Assembly (NCBI RefSeq): GCF_005280295.1 | Contig: NZ_CP040020.1 | Coordinates: 2,976,001-3,040,000, forward strand | Direction of reading: 5' to 3' | Length of the DNA: 64,000 nucleotides | Origin: Brevibacterium sp. CS2 | GTDB taxonomy: Bacteria > Actinomycetota > Actinomycetes > Actinomycetales > Brevibacteriaceae | Shown: one piece after another, positions 36,285 to 45,898 of the stretch | How positions within the stretch are numbered: the stretch's first letter is position 1 | Layout: each line of letters opens with the position of its first letter | Notes under the pieces: model-generated | What the model was told of the DNA's origin: nothing | Database searches by the model: none | What the model saw: only the letters and a program-made list of their open reading frames with translations | Program-made: the position numbers and the translations under genes

Positions 36285-39084
36285 TCAGTCGCGCGGCTTC
36301 TCCTGCATCTCGAAGGTCTCGATGAGATCTCCGTCGCGGATGTCGTTGAACTTGCCCAGGCCGATACCGCACTCGTAGCCCTCGCGGACCTCGGTCGCAT
36401 CGTCCTTGAACCGCCGCAGCGACTCGATGGACAGGTTGTCCCCGACGACCACGCCGTCCCGGGTGACCCGGGCGGTGGCGTTGCGCTTGATGATGCCGTC
36501 GCGCACGATGCAGCCGGCGATATTGCCGAACTTCGACGAGCGGAAGATCTCGCGGATCTCCGCCGAACCGGTGTGCACCTCCTCGAACGTGGGCTTGAGC
36601 ATGCCCTTGAGCGAGTTCTCGATGTCGTCGATCGCGTCGTAGATCACCGAGTAGTAGCGGACGTCGACGCCCTCGCGCTCGGCGGCGTCGCGGGCCTTGG
36701 CCTCGGGACGCACGTTGAAGCCGATGACGATCGCGTTGTCGACGGTGGCGAGGTTGATGTCGTTCTCCGTGATCGCACCGACGCCGCGGTGGATGATCCG
36801 GAGGTCGACCTCGTCGCCGACGTCGATCTTGAGCAGCGAGTCCTCGAGCGCCTCGACGGCACCGGACACGTCGCCCTTGAGGATGAGGTTGAGCATGTCG
36901 ACCTTGCCCTCTTCGAGCGCCTTGGCGAAGTCCTCGAGGCTGATCCGCTTGCGGCCGCGGGCCTGAGCGGCGTTGCGCTCGATGGCATCGCGCTTCTCCG
37001 CGATCTGCCGGGCCGTGCGGTCGTCGTCGGTGGACAGGAAGGTGTCACCGGCGCGCGGCACGCTGGAGAGGCCGAGCACCTGCACGGGACGGGACGGGCC
37101 CGCCTCGTCGAGCTGCTCGCCGTTCTCGTCGAACATCGCGCGGACGCGGCCGAAGGCCGTGCCGCAGACGATCGCATCGCCCTGACGCAGGGTGCCGGAC
37201 TCGATGAGCACGCTCGCGACCGCACCGCGGCCCTTGTCGAGCTTCGCCTCGATCGCGATGCCGCGCGCGGACTTGTCCGGGTTGGCCTTGAGATCGAGGG
37301 CGGCGTCGGTGGTGAGCAGGACGGCCTCGAGCAGGTCCTCGATGCCGGTGCCCTTGAGCGCCGAGATCGGGACGAACATCGTGTCGCCGCCGTACTCCTC
37401 CGAGACGAGGTTGTACTCGGTGAGCTGCTGCATGACCTTGGCCGGATTCGCCCCGTCCTTGTCGACCTTGTTCACCGCGACCACGATCGGCACGTCGGCC
37501 GCCTGGGCGTGGTTGAGGGCCTCGATGGTCTGCGGCATCACGCCGTCGTCGGCCGCGACCACGAGGATCGCGACGTCGGTGGCCTTCGCACCGCGGGCAC
37601 GCATGGCGGTGAACGCCTCGTGGCCCGGGGTGTCGAGGAAGGTGATGCGACGCTCCTCGTCGTCGTGCTCCACGGCCACCTGGTAGGCGCCGATGTGCTG
37701 GGTGATGCCACCGGCCTCCTTCGAGGCGACGTTGGCCGACCGGATCGCGTCGAGCAGCTTGGTCTTGCCGTGGTCGACGTGACCCATGACGGTGACGACC
37801 GGCGGACGCGGCTGCTTGTCCTCGGCGTCCTCGGCCTCCTCCTCGGCCTCGAGGTCGATGTCGAAGCTCTCGAGCAGCTCGCGGTCCTCGTCCTCCGGGG
37901 ACACGATCTGCACCTTGTAGCCGAGCTCCTCGCCGAGCACCTGGAAGGTGTCCTCGTCGAGGGACTGGGTGATCGTCGCCATCTCACCGAGGTGGAACAG
38001 CACCGTCACGAGATTCGTGGGATCGGTGTTGATCTTCTCCGCGAAATCGGCGAGCGAGGAGCCGCGACGCAGGCGCAGCGGGGTGGTGCCGTCGCCGCGC
38101 GGGACCGAGACGCCGCCGACCGACGGAGCCTGCATCTGCTCGAGCTCCTGGCGCTTGGCGCGCTTGGACTTCCGTCCGCGAGCGCGACCGCCGCCGCGGC
38201 CGAACGCACCCTGCGTGCCGCCGCGACCCCGGCCGGAGCCGCGCGGGCCGCCGGGACGGCCGCCGGCGCGCGGAGGACCACCGGGTCCGCCGCCGGGTCC
38301 GCCGGGTCCGCCCCGACCGCCGCCGCGCGACGGGGCGGGCTTGGCGAGGGCGGAGTTCTTCAGCAGGCCCGGGTTGGGGCGCGGAGCACCCGGACGCGGG
38401 CCGGGCTTGGCACCGGGCTTCGGGCCGCCCGGACGGGGCGCACCCTCGACCGAGGGCTTGGGGCCGGGCTTGGCACCAGGCTTGGGCATCCCCTGCGAGG
38501 GCGCGAAGGGATTGTTGCCGGGGCGGGCGCCGCCGCGCTTGCCGCCGGGTTTGGGCATCCCCTGCGAGGGCGCGAAGGGATTGTTGCCGGGACGGGCGCC
38601 GCCGCGGGGCTTGGGGGCCGGACCACCGGGCTTCGGGGTCTCCCTTGGCCGCCGGCTTCGGAGCGGGTGCGCCGGGCTTCGGCGCGGCCTGCGCCGCCGG
38701 GCTCGGGGCCGGGGCGGCGGGGCCGGGGGTCGCCGCCGGTGCAGGCTTCGACTCGGCCGGCTTCGCCTCGGCCGCGGGAGCGGCGGGTGCGGGCTTGGCG
38801 CCCGGGGCTCCGGGCTTCGGGCCGGACTTCGCTCCCGGCTTCTGGGCGCCGGGCTTCTGCGCCGCGGACTTCTGGCCGGCCGGCTTCTGCTCTGCGGTCT
38901 TCTTCTCCGCAGAGGCGCGGCCGGCCTGGTCGCCGTAGGTCTCCTTGAGCTTGCGGACGACCGGTGCTTCGACGGTGGAGGATGCGGAACGGACGAATTC
39001 GCCCATGTTCTGCAGCTTCTCCAGGACGTCCTTGCTTGTTGTGCCGAGCTCCTTGGCGAGCTCATGGACACGGGGCTTTGCCAC
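36285..39084 (-). CDS. infB: Translation initiation factor IF-2, with a one-base frameshift
   Basis: GTPase that brings initiator tRNA to the 30S subunit. It reads in two frames. Codons 1-147 (39084 to 38644) carry the IF2-N domain ([19 protein letters not shown]) and an Ala/Pro/Lys linker. The next frame, from 38642 to the stop, carries the Gly/Arg/Pro linker, a second IF2-N domain, G1 GHVDHGKT, G4 NKVDKDG and the C-terminal domains. Dropping one base of the GGG run at 38642-38644 gives 932 residues, normal for actinobacteria. The start is GTG with AGGAG upstream. The gene is essential, so a sequence error is most likely. Confidence 0.9.
38482..38606 (-). repeat. Two 56-bp direct repeats in the infB linker
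   Basis: 38482-38537 and 38551-38606 are near-identical, offset by 69 bases (23 codons), and encode [19 protein letters not shown] twice. They differ at one position in the GCC(G/A)GG region. Asn-Asn-Pro-Phe-type repeats are common in actinobacterial IF-2 linkers. Confidence 0.85.
38642..38644 (-). other. Probable one-base insertion site in infB
   Basis: Minus-strand run GGG in the context GCCAAGGGAGACC. Removing one G joins ...PAAK to [12 protein letters not shown] and restores one reading frame through the gene. Confidence 0.75.
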
Positions 39085-39090
39085 TTTTCT

Positions 39091-39116
39091 CCTGTCCGGG
39101 TTCCTTCCCGGACAGG
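39091..39116 (-). promoter_or_regulatory. Hairpin overlapping the infB ribosome binding site
   Basis: Perfect 10-bp arms CCTGTCCGGG / CCCGGACAGG with a 6-base loop (AAGGAA on the transcript). The 3' arm ends in ACAGG, so the first bases of the AGGAG Shine-Dalgarno of infB are paired. It could tune infB translation. Confidence 0.5.
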
Positions 39117-39189
39117 GAGGAACCTCATTACCGGGTAGCAGTCATCTCACTGCTCACGACCGTCAGTGTGGGGTGTCATTTCTGAGCAC

Positions 39190-39492
39190 TCACTGGTTGG
39201 TTTCCATCTGGTGTACCCGCTCTTCTGTCGAATGGTGGATCCAGCGCGGGATCTCCGGGGGCTCGATGCGAGCCACACGGAAGGCCCGCGCGAATGCATT
39301 CTTCTTCCGTGCCGCCTGCCAGCACTTCACCGTGGGGTGGATCCAGGCTCCCCGTCCGGGGAGCCTGCGACGGACGTCGACGACGGCCTGCGGCGGATCG
39401 CCCCGCTGCACGGTGAGGCGCAGGAGGGCGGACTGCGGTCCGCGTCGTCTGCACGCAATGCACATCCGGGTGGGATCGACTGCGTGAGGCAC
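39190..39492 (-). CDS. ylxR: YlxR family RNA-binding protein (DUF448)
   Basis: 100 residues. The N-terminal DPTRMCIACRRRGPQSALLRL stretch and the later GRGAWIHPTVKCWQAARKKNAFARAF stretch are the two signatures of YlxR, a small nucleoid- or RNA-associated protein encoded between nusA and infB in most bacteria. The start is GTG 39492. It shows the classic order nusA-ylxR-infB. A 105-base leader with the infB hairpin follows. Confidence 0.92.
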   Translation of the reverse strand: MPHAVDPTRMCIACRRRGPQSALLRLTVQRGDPPQAVVDVRRRLPGRGAWIHPTVKCWQAARKKNAFARAFRVARIEPPEIPRWIHHSTEERVHQMETNQ

Positions 39493-39556
39493 GCCGACCA
39501 GTCTACATCACCGCCGGTGCCGGGCCGCACGACGCCCGGTTGCAGCCGCTCCCGGG

Positions 39557-40519
39557 TCACTCGGCGGCGACGATGTCGATCTTCCAGCCGGTGAGCTTGG
39601 CGGCGAGACGGGCGTTCTGCCCCTCCTTGCCGATCGCGAGCGAGAGCTGGTCGGCTGGAACGGTGGCGCGCGCCACCTTGAGCGCGCGGTCGAGCACCTC
39701 GACCGAGGAGGCCCGGGCCGGCGACAGCGCGTTGGCGACGAACTTCGCCGGGTCCTCGCTGTGGTCGACGATGTCGATCTTCTCCTGGCCGAGCTCGGCC
39801 ATCACCGAGCGCACCCGGGATCCGAGCTCGCCGATGCACGAGCCCTTGGCGTTGACGCCGGGCACCGTGGCCCGCACCGCCATCTTGGTGCGGTGGCCGG
39901 CCTCGCGGGCCAGCGCCACGATCTCCACGGTGCCGTCGGCGATCTCCGGGGATTCGTGGGCGAACAGCTTGCGCACGAGGTTCGGGTGCGAGCGGGACAC
40001 GGTGATCGAGGGGCCCTTGAGCCCCTTGTGGACGTCGGTGACGTAGACCCGGATGCGGTTGCCGTGGGAGTACTGCTCGCCCGGCACCTGCTCGTGCGGG
40101 GGCAGCACCGCCTCGACCTCGCCGAGGTCGATCTGGATCATCCGCTCGTCGCGGCCCTGCTGGATGACACCGGAGACGATCTCTCCCTCGCGGTCGCGGA
40201 AGGAGCCGAGCACGGACTCGTCCTCCACATCGCGCAGCTGCTGGTGGATGATGTTCCGGGCGGCCATCGCCGCGATCCGGCCGAAGCCGTCGGGGGTGTC
40301 GTCGAACTCCCCCACCGGGGTGTCGTCGTTGTCGAACTCGACGGCCCAGATGACGACCTTGCCGGTCTTCGTGTCGAGCTCGGCGCGGGCATCGGGGTAG
40401 GAGCCCTCGGTCTTGAGGTAGGCGTTGAGCAGGGCCCGCTCGATGAGTTCGACGAGCGTGTCGAAGGGGATCTCCTTCTCGCGCTCGATCAGTCGCAGGG
40501 CGCTGAGGTCAATGTCCAT
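39557..40519 (-). CDS. nusA: Transcription termination/antitermination protein NusA
   Basis: Binds RNA polymerase and nascent RNA to control pausing, termination and antitermination. 320 residues: N-terminal polymerase-binding domain, S1 domain (about 125-195), then KH1 and KH2 (from about 200; VGACVGxxG-like GSCIGELGSRVRSVMAELGQEKIDIV and LSLAIGKEGQNARLAAKLTGWKIDI). The acidic C-terminal repeats of the E. coli protein are absent, as usual in actinobacteria. ATG 40519 has GGAGGA upstream. A 130-base gap with a hairpin separates it from rimP. Confidence 0.95.
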   Translation of the reverse strand: MDIDLSALRLIEREKEIPFDTLVELIERALLNAYLKTEGSYPDARAELDTKTGKVVIWAVEFDNDDTPVGEFDDTPDGFGRIAAMAARNIIHQQLRDVEDESVLGSFRDREGEIVSGVIQQGRDERMIQIDLGEVEAVLPPHEQVPGEQYSHGNRIRVYVTDVHKGLKGPSITVSRSHPNLVRKLFAHESPEIADGTVEIVALAREAGHRTKMAVRATVPGVNAKGSCIGELGSRVRSVMAELGQEKIDIVDHSEDPAKFVANALSPARASSVEVLDRALKVARATVPADQLSLAIGKEGQNARLAAKLTGWKIDIVAAE

Positions 40520-40593
40520 GATGATGTCCTCCGATCCGACAGCATCGGTTCTGCCCGGCTGTTCACTTGTCGAGTATGCAGGTGTGAGACCCC

Positions 40594-40599
40594 ACCATA
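40594..40599 (-). promoter_or_regulatory. Candidate nusA -10 element
   Basis: Minus strand TATGGT with TTCAGC 17 bases upstream. It would start nusA downstream of the rimP hairpin. Weak on its own. Confidence 0.3.
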
Positions 40600-40624
40600 G
40601 TCGAACGGCCGCAGCGGCTGAACC

Positions 40625-40646
40625 GCCGTCGAGCCGGCTCGACGGC
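40625..40646 (-). terminator. Hairpin after rimP
   Basis: Perfect 22-bp palindrome with GCCGTCGAGCC arms, 3 bases past the rimP stop. It could end or attenuate the rimP transcript before nusA. Confidence 0.55.
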
Positions 40647-40649
40647 CTC

Positions 40650-41114
40650 TCAGCGGAAGCGGAGGACGACCTCGGCGTGCTCGATCTCGTCGAGCCCGAG
40701 GACGACGGGCTCCCCCGTCTTCTCCTCGTGCACGGTGACGGCGGCGTCGTCGACCTCGGCGAGCTCGCCGCGCAGGGTGCGGGCGGCCGTCCGCACATCG
40801 ATGGTCCGACCGCGCACACGGCGGAAGTGGCGGACCTCGCTGAGCGGGCGGGAGGCGCCCGGGGAGGTGACCTGGAGGTCGTAGGGATGGTCGTTGAAGA
40901 GGGGCAGCTCGTCGATCTCCTCGGACACGATCCGGGTGGCGAGCGCGATGTGCTCGAGCGACACCGGGTCCGCGGTGTCCTCGGGCAGGTCGATCATCAC
41001 GGTCAGGGTGCGGTGCCGGCCGGCGGCGACCGCCTTGACCTCCTCGACGACGAGTCCGGCGGCCGCGAGCGGGGCGGTGATGCGATCGATGACGGTCTGC
41101 TGGTCCTGCGCCAT
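40650..41114 (-). CDS. rimP: Ribosome maturation factor RimP
   Basis: 154-residue 30S assembly factor. The N-terminal alpha/beta domain carries GRHRTLTVMIDLPEDTADPVSLEHIALATRIVSEEID; the C-terminal SH3-like domain follows YDLQVTSPGASRPLSEVRHFRRVRGRTIDV. ATG 41114 has GAGGAGG 6 bases upstream, which favours it over the start 15 bases earlier. It is first in the rimP-nusA-ylxR-infB-rbfA order and is divergent from the lipoprotein gene, 66 bases away. Confidence 0.93.
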   Translation of the reverse strand: MAQDQQTVIDRITAPLAAAGLVVEEVKAVAAGRHRTLTVMIDLPEDTADPVSLEHIALATRIVSEEIDELPLFNDHPYDLQVTSPGASRPLSEVRHFRRVRGRTIDVRTAARTLRGELAEVDDAAVTVHEEKTGEPVVLGLDEIEHAEVVLRFR

Positions 41115-41167
41115 GTCCGGCCTCCTCATCTGCAGTGCTGCACGTCAACCCCCAGGGTAGTTCACGC

Positions 41168-41173
41168 TACGAT
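41168..41173 (+). promoter_or_regulatory. Candidate -10 for a leaderless lipoprotein mRNA
   Basis: TACGAT lies so close to ATG 41181 that transcription would begin at or within a base or two of the start codon. No Shine-Dalgarno precedes the ATG. Leaderless mRNAs are common in actinobacteria. Confidence 0.45.
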
Positions 41174-41180
41174 TGGGCCC

Positions 41181-42254
41181 ATGCACCTCCTCCCCGGACT
41201 CCCGCGCAGCCGTCGTGCCGTGCTGGGTCTGGGGTTCCTCGGCGCACTCGGCGGCCTCACCGCCTGCTCCCTGCGACTCGATGTGCCGCCGGACGTACCG
41301 ACCCCCGCCGCCCTCGACGCCCTGCGCAACGACGTGGCCCGGATGCTCGCCGCGACCGAGGCGCCCACCGGCGGCGGGGATCCCGCCGACCTCGATGCCC
41401 TGCGGGCCGCGGCCGGGCCCGAGTGGGCCCCGCCGAGCGAGCTCGTCACCCCCACCTCCTCCCCCACCCCGGAGTCCTACAGGTTCGCCGACGGTCTGAA
41501 CTCGGTCACCGAACTCGTCCTCGACCGCCTGCCCGAGGTGATCGGCGGCCCGGCCGGACAGGCCGAGTCCGCCGGCGGGCGCGGCCTCGCCGCCCTCGTC
41601 GACATCGCCGTCGGAGCCGTGCTCGCGCTCGCGCCCGCAGATTCCGAGCGTGCCGCGGCGCTCGGCCGGCGCCTGGCCGCACTGCCGGAGAACGCCCCCG
41701 ACCCCGCCGGCCCCGGAGCCGGGGCCGTTGCTCCCAGCGGCTCCGCGGACGCGGAGGATCCGGAGCCGGACGACGGGGGACCCGAGCCGGACGGCGATCC
41801 GAGCGCCACGCCGGCGGCGCCCGGGCTCGAGGGCTTCGTCCGCGCCTGCTATCAGGCCGCCTACGGGTACGAGCGCCTCGCGGTGTTCCACGATGCCGAG
41901 GACGCCTACGGGGAGTTCGCCCGCGCCCGGATCACCCGGCTCGACGATGCCGCGATCCAGGGCAACGAGCTGCGTGAGACCGCCGGGCTCGCCGCCGTCG
42001 GCAACGAGCCCGCCTGGCAGCTCGATCCCGCCCCCGTGGACGCCGAGTCGGCGCTGCGCACGGCCACCGCCGTGGAGGACCTCGTGGCCGCGGCCGCGCT
42101 CGGGCTGTTCGAGACCCCGGGTGCGGAGTACCTCGGCACCGCGCAGCTGTGGATGTCCGCCGACGCCCGTGCCCGGGCCGGGCAGCGGCAGCTCCTGCGC
42201 TACCGGATCACCGATGCGTCCACGGCCTCGCCGGCGGCAGGCGGGGGCGCGTGA
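41181..42254 (+). CDS. Tat-type lipoprotein with ferritin-like DUF4439 domain
   Basis: 357 residues. The signal peptide has a twin-arginine motif (SRRAVLGLG, Arg11-Arg12) and a lipobox LTAC ending at Cys29, so it is probably Tat-exported and lipid-anchored. The middle holds a helical region with an Ala/Pro/Asp low-complexity linker (about 175-215). The C-terminal 140 residues (FVRACYQAAYGYERLAVFHDAEDAY) match the ferritin-like DUF4439 domain. No complete di-iron ligand set is obvious, so the role is unknown. The stop overlaps the next gene by one base (TGATG). Confidence 0.82.
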   Translation: MHLLPGLPRSRRAVLGLGFLGALGGLTACSLRLDVPPDVPTPAALDALRNDVARMLAATEAPTGGGDPADLDALRAAAGPEWAPPSELVTPTSSPTPESYRFADGLNSVTELVLDRLPEVIGGPAGQAESAGGRGLAALVDIAVGAVLALAPADSERAAALGRRLAALPENAPDPAGPGAGAVAPSGSADAEDPEPDDGGPEPDGDPSATPAAPGLEGFVRACYQAAYGYERLAVFHDAEDAYGEFARARITRLDDAAIQGNELRETAGLAAVGNEPAWQLDPAPVDAESALRTATAVEDLVAAAALGLFETPGAEYLGTAQLWMSADARARAGQRQLLRYRITDASTASPAAGGGA

Positions 42255-43273
42255 TGAAGATCCCCGAGGTGCTGTTCAACTCCGCCGCGGAGATCATCGG
42301 CGTGCCGCGGGCCCAGGCCTGGGCCGACGCGCTCGATCACATGGTGTTCGAGCTCCTCGACCGCTGGAAGCTCACCCCCGACCCGCTGCCCACCGCACCG
42401 TGGGCGGGAGCGGAGAGCCTGGTCATCCCCGTCCTCACGAAGGAGCGGTACCAGGCGGTGCTGCGCTTCGCGTGGCCGAACACCGACAACCCGCTCGTGC
42501 ACGCGCAGGTGCTGCGCGCCCTGCAGGCCTGGGGCGGCCACGGGGCGGTGCGGGTGATCAGCGAGGACTCCTCCTTCCGGGCGACCCTGCAGGAGCGGCT
42601 GCGCACCACGGTCAACCTGTCCGCGGAGCCGCTGGAGTCGGTGGCGCCGATCTGGGGGCAGCTCGCCCGCTCCCTCACGGTTCCCGCGCAGCCCGGGTTC
42701 GTGCGCGTCCAGGACATCGCGGCGGGCTGGCTCGAGAAGTTCCCCGCCGACGTCGGCCTCGTCACGGAGTTCCCCGCGTTCACGCCGCAGGACCGCTACG
42801 TCCTCGACTCCGCCCGCGCGTGGATCGAGACGCTCGCCCGGTCGGAGGAGGCCTGGCTCATCCACGCCGACCTCCACTACTACAACATCCTCGCCGGCAA
42901 CCCCGATCAGCACGGGGTGGCAACGTGGAAGGCGATCGACCCGCAGCCGCTGAGCGGGCCGACGGCGTACATGGTCGCCCCGGTGCTGTGGAACCGGCTG
43001 TTCGAACTCCCCGGGGCGACGCCGGAGGATCAGGCGCGCTGGCTCCACGCCTTCGCCGGCCGGCTGTGCACCCATGCGGAGATCGACCCGGCGTACGGGA
43101 TCGGTGCGGCGGTGGCGCGCGAGGTCGAGAACATGTTCTGGTACCTCCGCTCCGCCTACGGTGGGAACCGGAAGGCGTTCGGCGACGCCGCGCGCTCGCT
43201 GTGGGTGTGTCGGGCGCTGTGCGGTCTGCCGGTGCAGGGGATCGACGCCCACACCCTCAAGCGCCTCGGCTGA
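42254..43273 (+). CDS. APH_6_hur family phosphotransferase (aminoglycoside/hydroxyurea kinase-like)
   Basis: 339-residue protein kinase-like phosphotransferase of the StrB/hydroxyurea-kinase family. The catalytic loop HADLHYYNIL gives His204, Asp206 and Asn211, and the metal-binding Asp is Asp229 in AIDP. The N-terminal lobe lacks a classic P-loop, as in this family. Chromosomal actinobacterial members are often not resistance genes and their substrates are unknown. It is translationally coupled to the DUF4439 lipoprotein gene and ends 10 bases from the convergent permease gene. Confidence 0.85.
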   Translation: MKIPEVLFNSAAEIIGVPRAQAWADALDHMVFELLDRWKLTPDPLPTAPWAGAESLVIPVLTKERYQAVLRFAWPNTDNPLVHAQVLRALQAWGGHGAVRVISEDSSFRATLQERLRTTVNLSAEPLESVAPIWGQLARSLTVPAQPGFVRVQDIAAGWLEKFPADVGLVTEFPAFTPQDRYVLDSARAWIETLARSEEAWLIHADLHYYNILAGNPDQHGVATWKAIDPQPLSGPTAYMVAPVLWNRLFELPGATPEDQARWLHAFAGRLCTHAEIDPAYGIGAAVAREVENMFWYLRSAYGGNRKAFGDAARSLWVCRALCGLPVQGIDAHTLKRLG

Positions 43274-43283
43274 GGACCCCGGC

Positions 43284-44075
43284 TCAGGGGCCGGTGAGGA
43301 AGTCGAACCCGAGCTTGAGGATGAGCGCTCCGACCACGACGAGGAACACGATCCGGACGAAGCCGCTGCCCCGGTCGAGCGCGGTGCGGGAGCCGAGCCG
43401 GCCGCCGATGATGTTGCCGAGTGCGAGCGCCAGTCCGTACTCCCAGACGACGTGGCCCTGCGGGATGAAGAAGGCGAGCGCGCCGACGTTCGTCGCGAAG
43501 TTGATGACCTTCGCCTGGGCCGAGGCGCGGAGGAAGCTCAGACCGATGATCGAGACGAAGGCGATGACGAGGAACGAGCCGGTGCCGGGGCCGAGCATCC
43601 CGTCGTAGACGCCGACGATGCCGCCGATGAGCCACGAGTAGGCGTGGTACCGGCGACTGCGGTCGGAGTACCGGAGCACGGCCTCCGCACCGAGGCTCGG
43701 CTTGAGGAGGGTGAAGATCGCCACGAGCACGAGGGCTGCGAGGATGATCGGGGTGAACAGGTCCTCCGGGACCGAGGCGGCGAGCATCGCCCCGCCCACC
43801 GCACCGAGGAACGCGCACAGTGCGGCGGGCACGACCGCGGACAGGTCCGGCGGGATGCGCCGCATGTAGGTCGCGGCCGACACCGCGGTGCCGGCGATCG
43901 AGCCGACCTTGTTCGTCCCGACCGCGGCGAGCGGGGAGACACCGGGGACGAGCAGGAGGACGGGCAGCTGGATCAGCCCGCCGCCGCCGACCACCGCGTC
44001 GACCCACCCCGCCAGGAGACCCGCGGCGAACAGCGCCAGCAGGATGACGGGGAGGGAGACGGCGGCTTCGGTCAC
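43284..44075 (-). CDS. TauE/SafE family sulfite/anion exporter-like permease
   Basis: 263-residue membrane protein with about eight hydrophobic segments in two similar halves. The family motifs [19 protein letters not shown] (near residues 21-39), [20 protein letters not shown], and [19 protein letters not shown] (near 140-158) are clear. Members move sulfite, sulfonates or other organic anions; the substrate is unknown. The start is GTG, and GTGA overlaps the proS stop, so it is translated from the proS transcript, an unusual pairing. Confidence 0.88.
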   Translation of the reverse strand: MTEAAVSLPVILLALFAAGLLAGWVDAVVGGGGLIQLPVLLLVPGVSPLAAVGTNKVGSIAGTAVSAATYMRRIPPDLSAVVPAALCAFLGAVGGAMLAASVPEDLFTPIILAALVLVAIFTLLKPSLGAEAVLRYSDRSRRYHAYSWLIGGIVGVYDGMLGPGTGSFLVIAFVSIIGLSFLRASAQAKVINFATNVGALAFFIPQGHVVWEYGLALALGNIIGGRLGSRTALDRGSGFVRIVFLVVVGALILKLGFDFLTGP

Positions 44076-45898
44076 CGCCCCGTCCGGTGCGCGCCCACGG
44101 CCGCGTACTGCTCGTCGATGAAGCGCACGATCTCCGTGACCGCCTCGGCGACGGCCAGGTCCCGGCTGTCGCCGGTGCGGCGGTCGCGCAGCTCGACGGT
44201 GCCGTCGGCCAGACCGCGGCCGACGACGAGCACGGTGGGCACGCCGAGCAGCTCGGCGTCGCCGAACTTCACACCCGGCGAGGTCTTGGGCCGGTCGTCG
44301 ATGAGCACGCGCACGCCCTCGGCCTCGAGTGCGGCGGTGATCTCCTCGGCCTTCGCGAGGATCTCCTCGCCCTTGCCGGTGGCGACGATGTGGACGTCGG
44401 CGGGGGCGAGGTGCTGGGGCCAGATGAGTCCGCGCTCGTCGTGGTTGCCCTCGGCGATGCACGCCATCACCCGGGTCACGCCGATGCCGTAGGAGCCCAT
44501 GGTGACGACGGTGCGCTTGCCGTTCTCGTCGAGCACCGTGAGGTCGAGCGCCTCGGCGTAGCGGCGGCCGAGCTGGAAGATCTGCCCGATCTCCACGCCG
44601 CGGGCGAGCTCGAGGGGGCCGGAGCCGTCGGGGGCCGGGTCGCCGGCGCGCACCTCGGCGGCCTCGACGGTGCCGTCGGCGGTGAAGTCGCGGCCGTGGA
44701 CGAGGTCGAAGACGTGGCGGCCGTGCTCGTTGGAGCCGGTGATCCAGCGCGAGCCCTGCGCCACCCGCGGGTCGAGCAGGTACTTGATGCCGGTCGACCC
44801 CTCGAGTCCGAGCACGGGCGCGTCGATGCTGGTGCCGGGGCCGATGTACCCGCGCACGAGGCCCGGGTGGGCGGCGAGGTCGGCCTCGGTGGCGGGCTCG
44901 ACGGCGATCTCTCCGGCACCGAGCGCTCCGGAGCCGGCGGCGCGGTCGAGGTCGACCTCGCGGTCGCCGGGCAGCCCGATGACGACGATCTCGCGCTCGC
45001 CGTCGGGGTGGGTGATCGCGACGACGACGTTCTTCAGGGTGTCCGCGGCGGTCCACTCGCGGTCCTCGCGCGGGTGGTGCTCGTTCGCGGCGGCGACGAG
45101 GGTGGCGATCGTCGGGGTGTCGGGGGTGTCCTCGACGTGCGCGGCGGGCACGTGCGCGCAGTCGAGGGGCTCGGGCGTGGGGGTGGTGACGGCCTCGACG
45201 TTGGCGGTGTAGCCGCCGGGCGAGCGGACGAAAGTGTCCTCACCGACCTCGGACGGGTGGAGGAACTCCTCGGTCTCGGACCCGCCCATCGCCCCGGCGG
45301 TCGCCTTGACGGTGATGTACTCGAGCCCCAGCCGGTCGAAGATCCGGATGTAGGCCTGCCGCATGTTCTCGTAGGAGGCGGCCAGCCCGGCGTCGTCGAT
45401 GTCGAAGGAGTAGGCGTCCTTCATGATGAACTCGCGGCCGCGCAGCACTCCGGCCCGCGGGCGCGCCTCGTCGCGGTACTTCGTCTGGATCTGGTAGATC
45501 GACAGCGGCAGGTCCTTGTACGAGGAGTACAGGTCCTTGACGAGGAGGGTGAAGACCTCTTCGTGGGTGGGGGCGAGGATGTAGTCGTTCTGGCGCCGGT
45601 CCTGGAGGCGGAACATGTCGTCGCCGTAGTCCACCCAGCGCCCGGTCGTCTTGTAGGGCTCGGCAGGCAGCAGCGCGGGGAAGTGGACCTCCTGGGAGCC
45701 GGCGGCGTTCATCTCCTCGCGGACGATCTCCTCGACCCGGCGCAGCACGGTGAGGCCGAGCGGCAGCCAGGTGTAGATGCCCGGGGCGGCGCGGCGGATG
45801 TACCCGGCGCGGTGCAGCAGCTTGTGGCTGGCGACCTCGGCGTCGACCGGGTCCTCCTTGAGGGTGCGTACGAACAGCGATGACATCCGCAGGGGCAT
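44072..45898 (-). CDS. proS: Prolyl-tRNA synthetase
   Basis: Charges tRNA-Pro. 608 residues of the bacterial type, with the editing (INS) domain inserted between class II motifs 2 and 3 (about 225-410; it includes TLKNVVVAI and [10 protein letters not shown]). Motif 2 is [19 protein letters not shown] and motif 3 [27 protein letters not shown]. The anticodon-binding domain ends the protein. ATG 45898 has GAGGAG upstream. A possible -10 (TACAGT on the minus strand, 45967-45972) would give a leader of about 60 bases. Confidence 0.96.
   Translation of the reverse strand: MPLRMSSLFVRTLKEDPVDAEVASHKLLHRAGYIRRAAPGIYTWLPLGLTVLRRVEEIVREEMNAAGSQEVHFPALLPAEPYKTTGRWVDYGDDMFRLQDRRQNDYILAPTHEEVFTLLVKDLYSSYKDLPLSIYQIQTKYRDEARPRAGVLRGREFIMKDAYSFDIDDAGLAASYENMRQAYIRIFDRLGLEYITVKATAGAMGGSETEEFLHPSEVGEDTFVRSPGGYTANVEAVTTPTPEPLDCAHVPAAHVEDTPDTPTIATLVAAANEHHPREDREWTAADTLKNVVVAITHPDGEREIVVIGLPGDREVDLDRAAGSGALGAGEIAVEPATEADLAAHPGLVRGYIGPGTSIDAPVLGLEGSTGIKYLLDPRVAQGSRWITGSNEHGRHVFDLVHGRDFTADGTVEAAEVRAGDPAPDGSGPLELARGVEIGQIFQLGRRYAEALDLTVLDENGKRTVVTMGSYGIGVTRVMACIAEGNHDERGLIWPQHLAPADVHIVATGKGEEILAKAEEITAALEAEGVRVLIDDRPKTSPGVKFGDAELLGVPTVLVVGRGLADGTVELRDRRTGDSRDLAVAEAVTEIVRFIDEQYAAVGAHRTGR

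Noticed and set aside
42254-43273. Acquired aminoglycoside-resistance gene
   Set aside because: Composition is native and it is coupled to a chromosomal lipoprotein gene; family members in actinobacterial chromosomes are commonly not resistance determinants.
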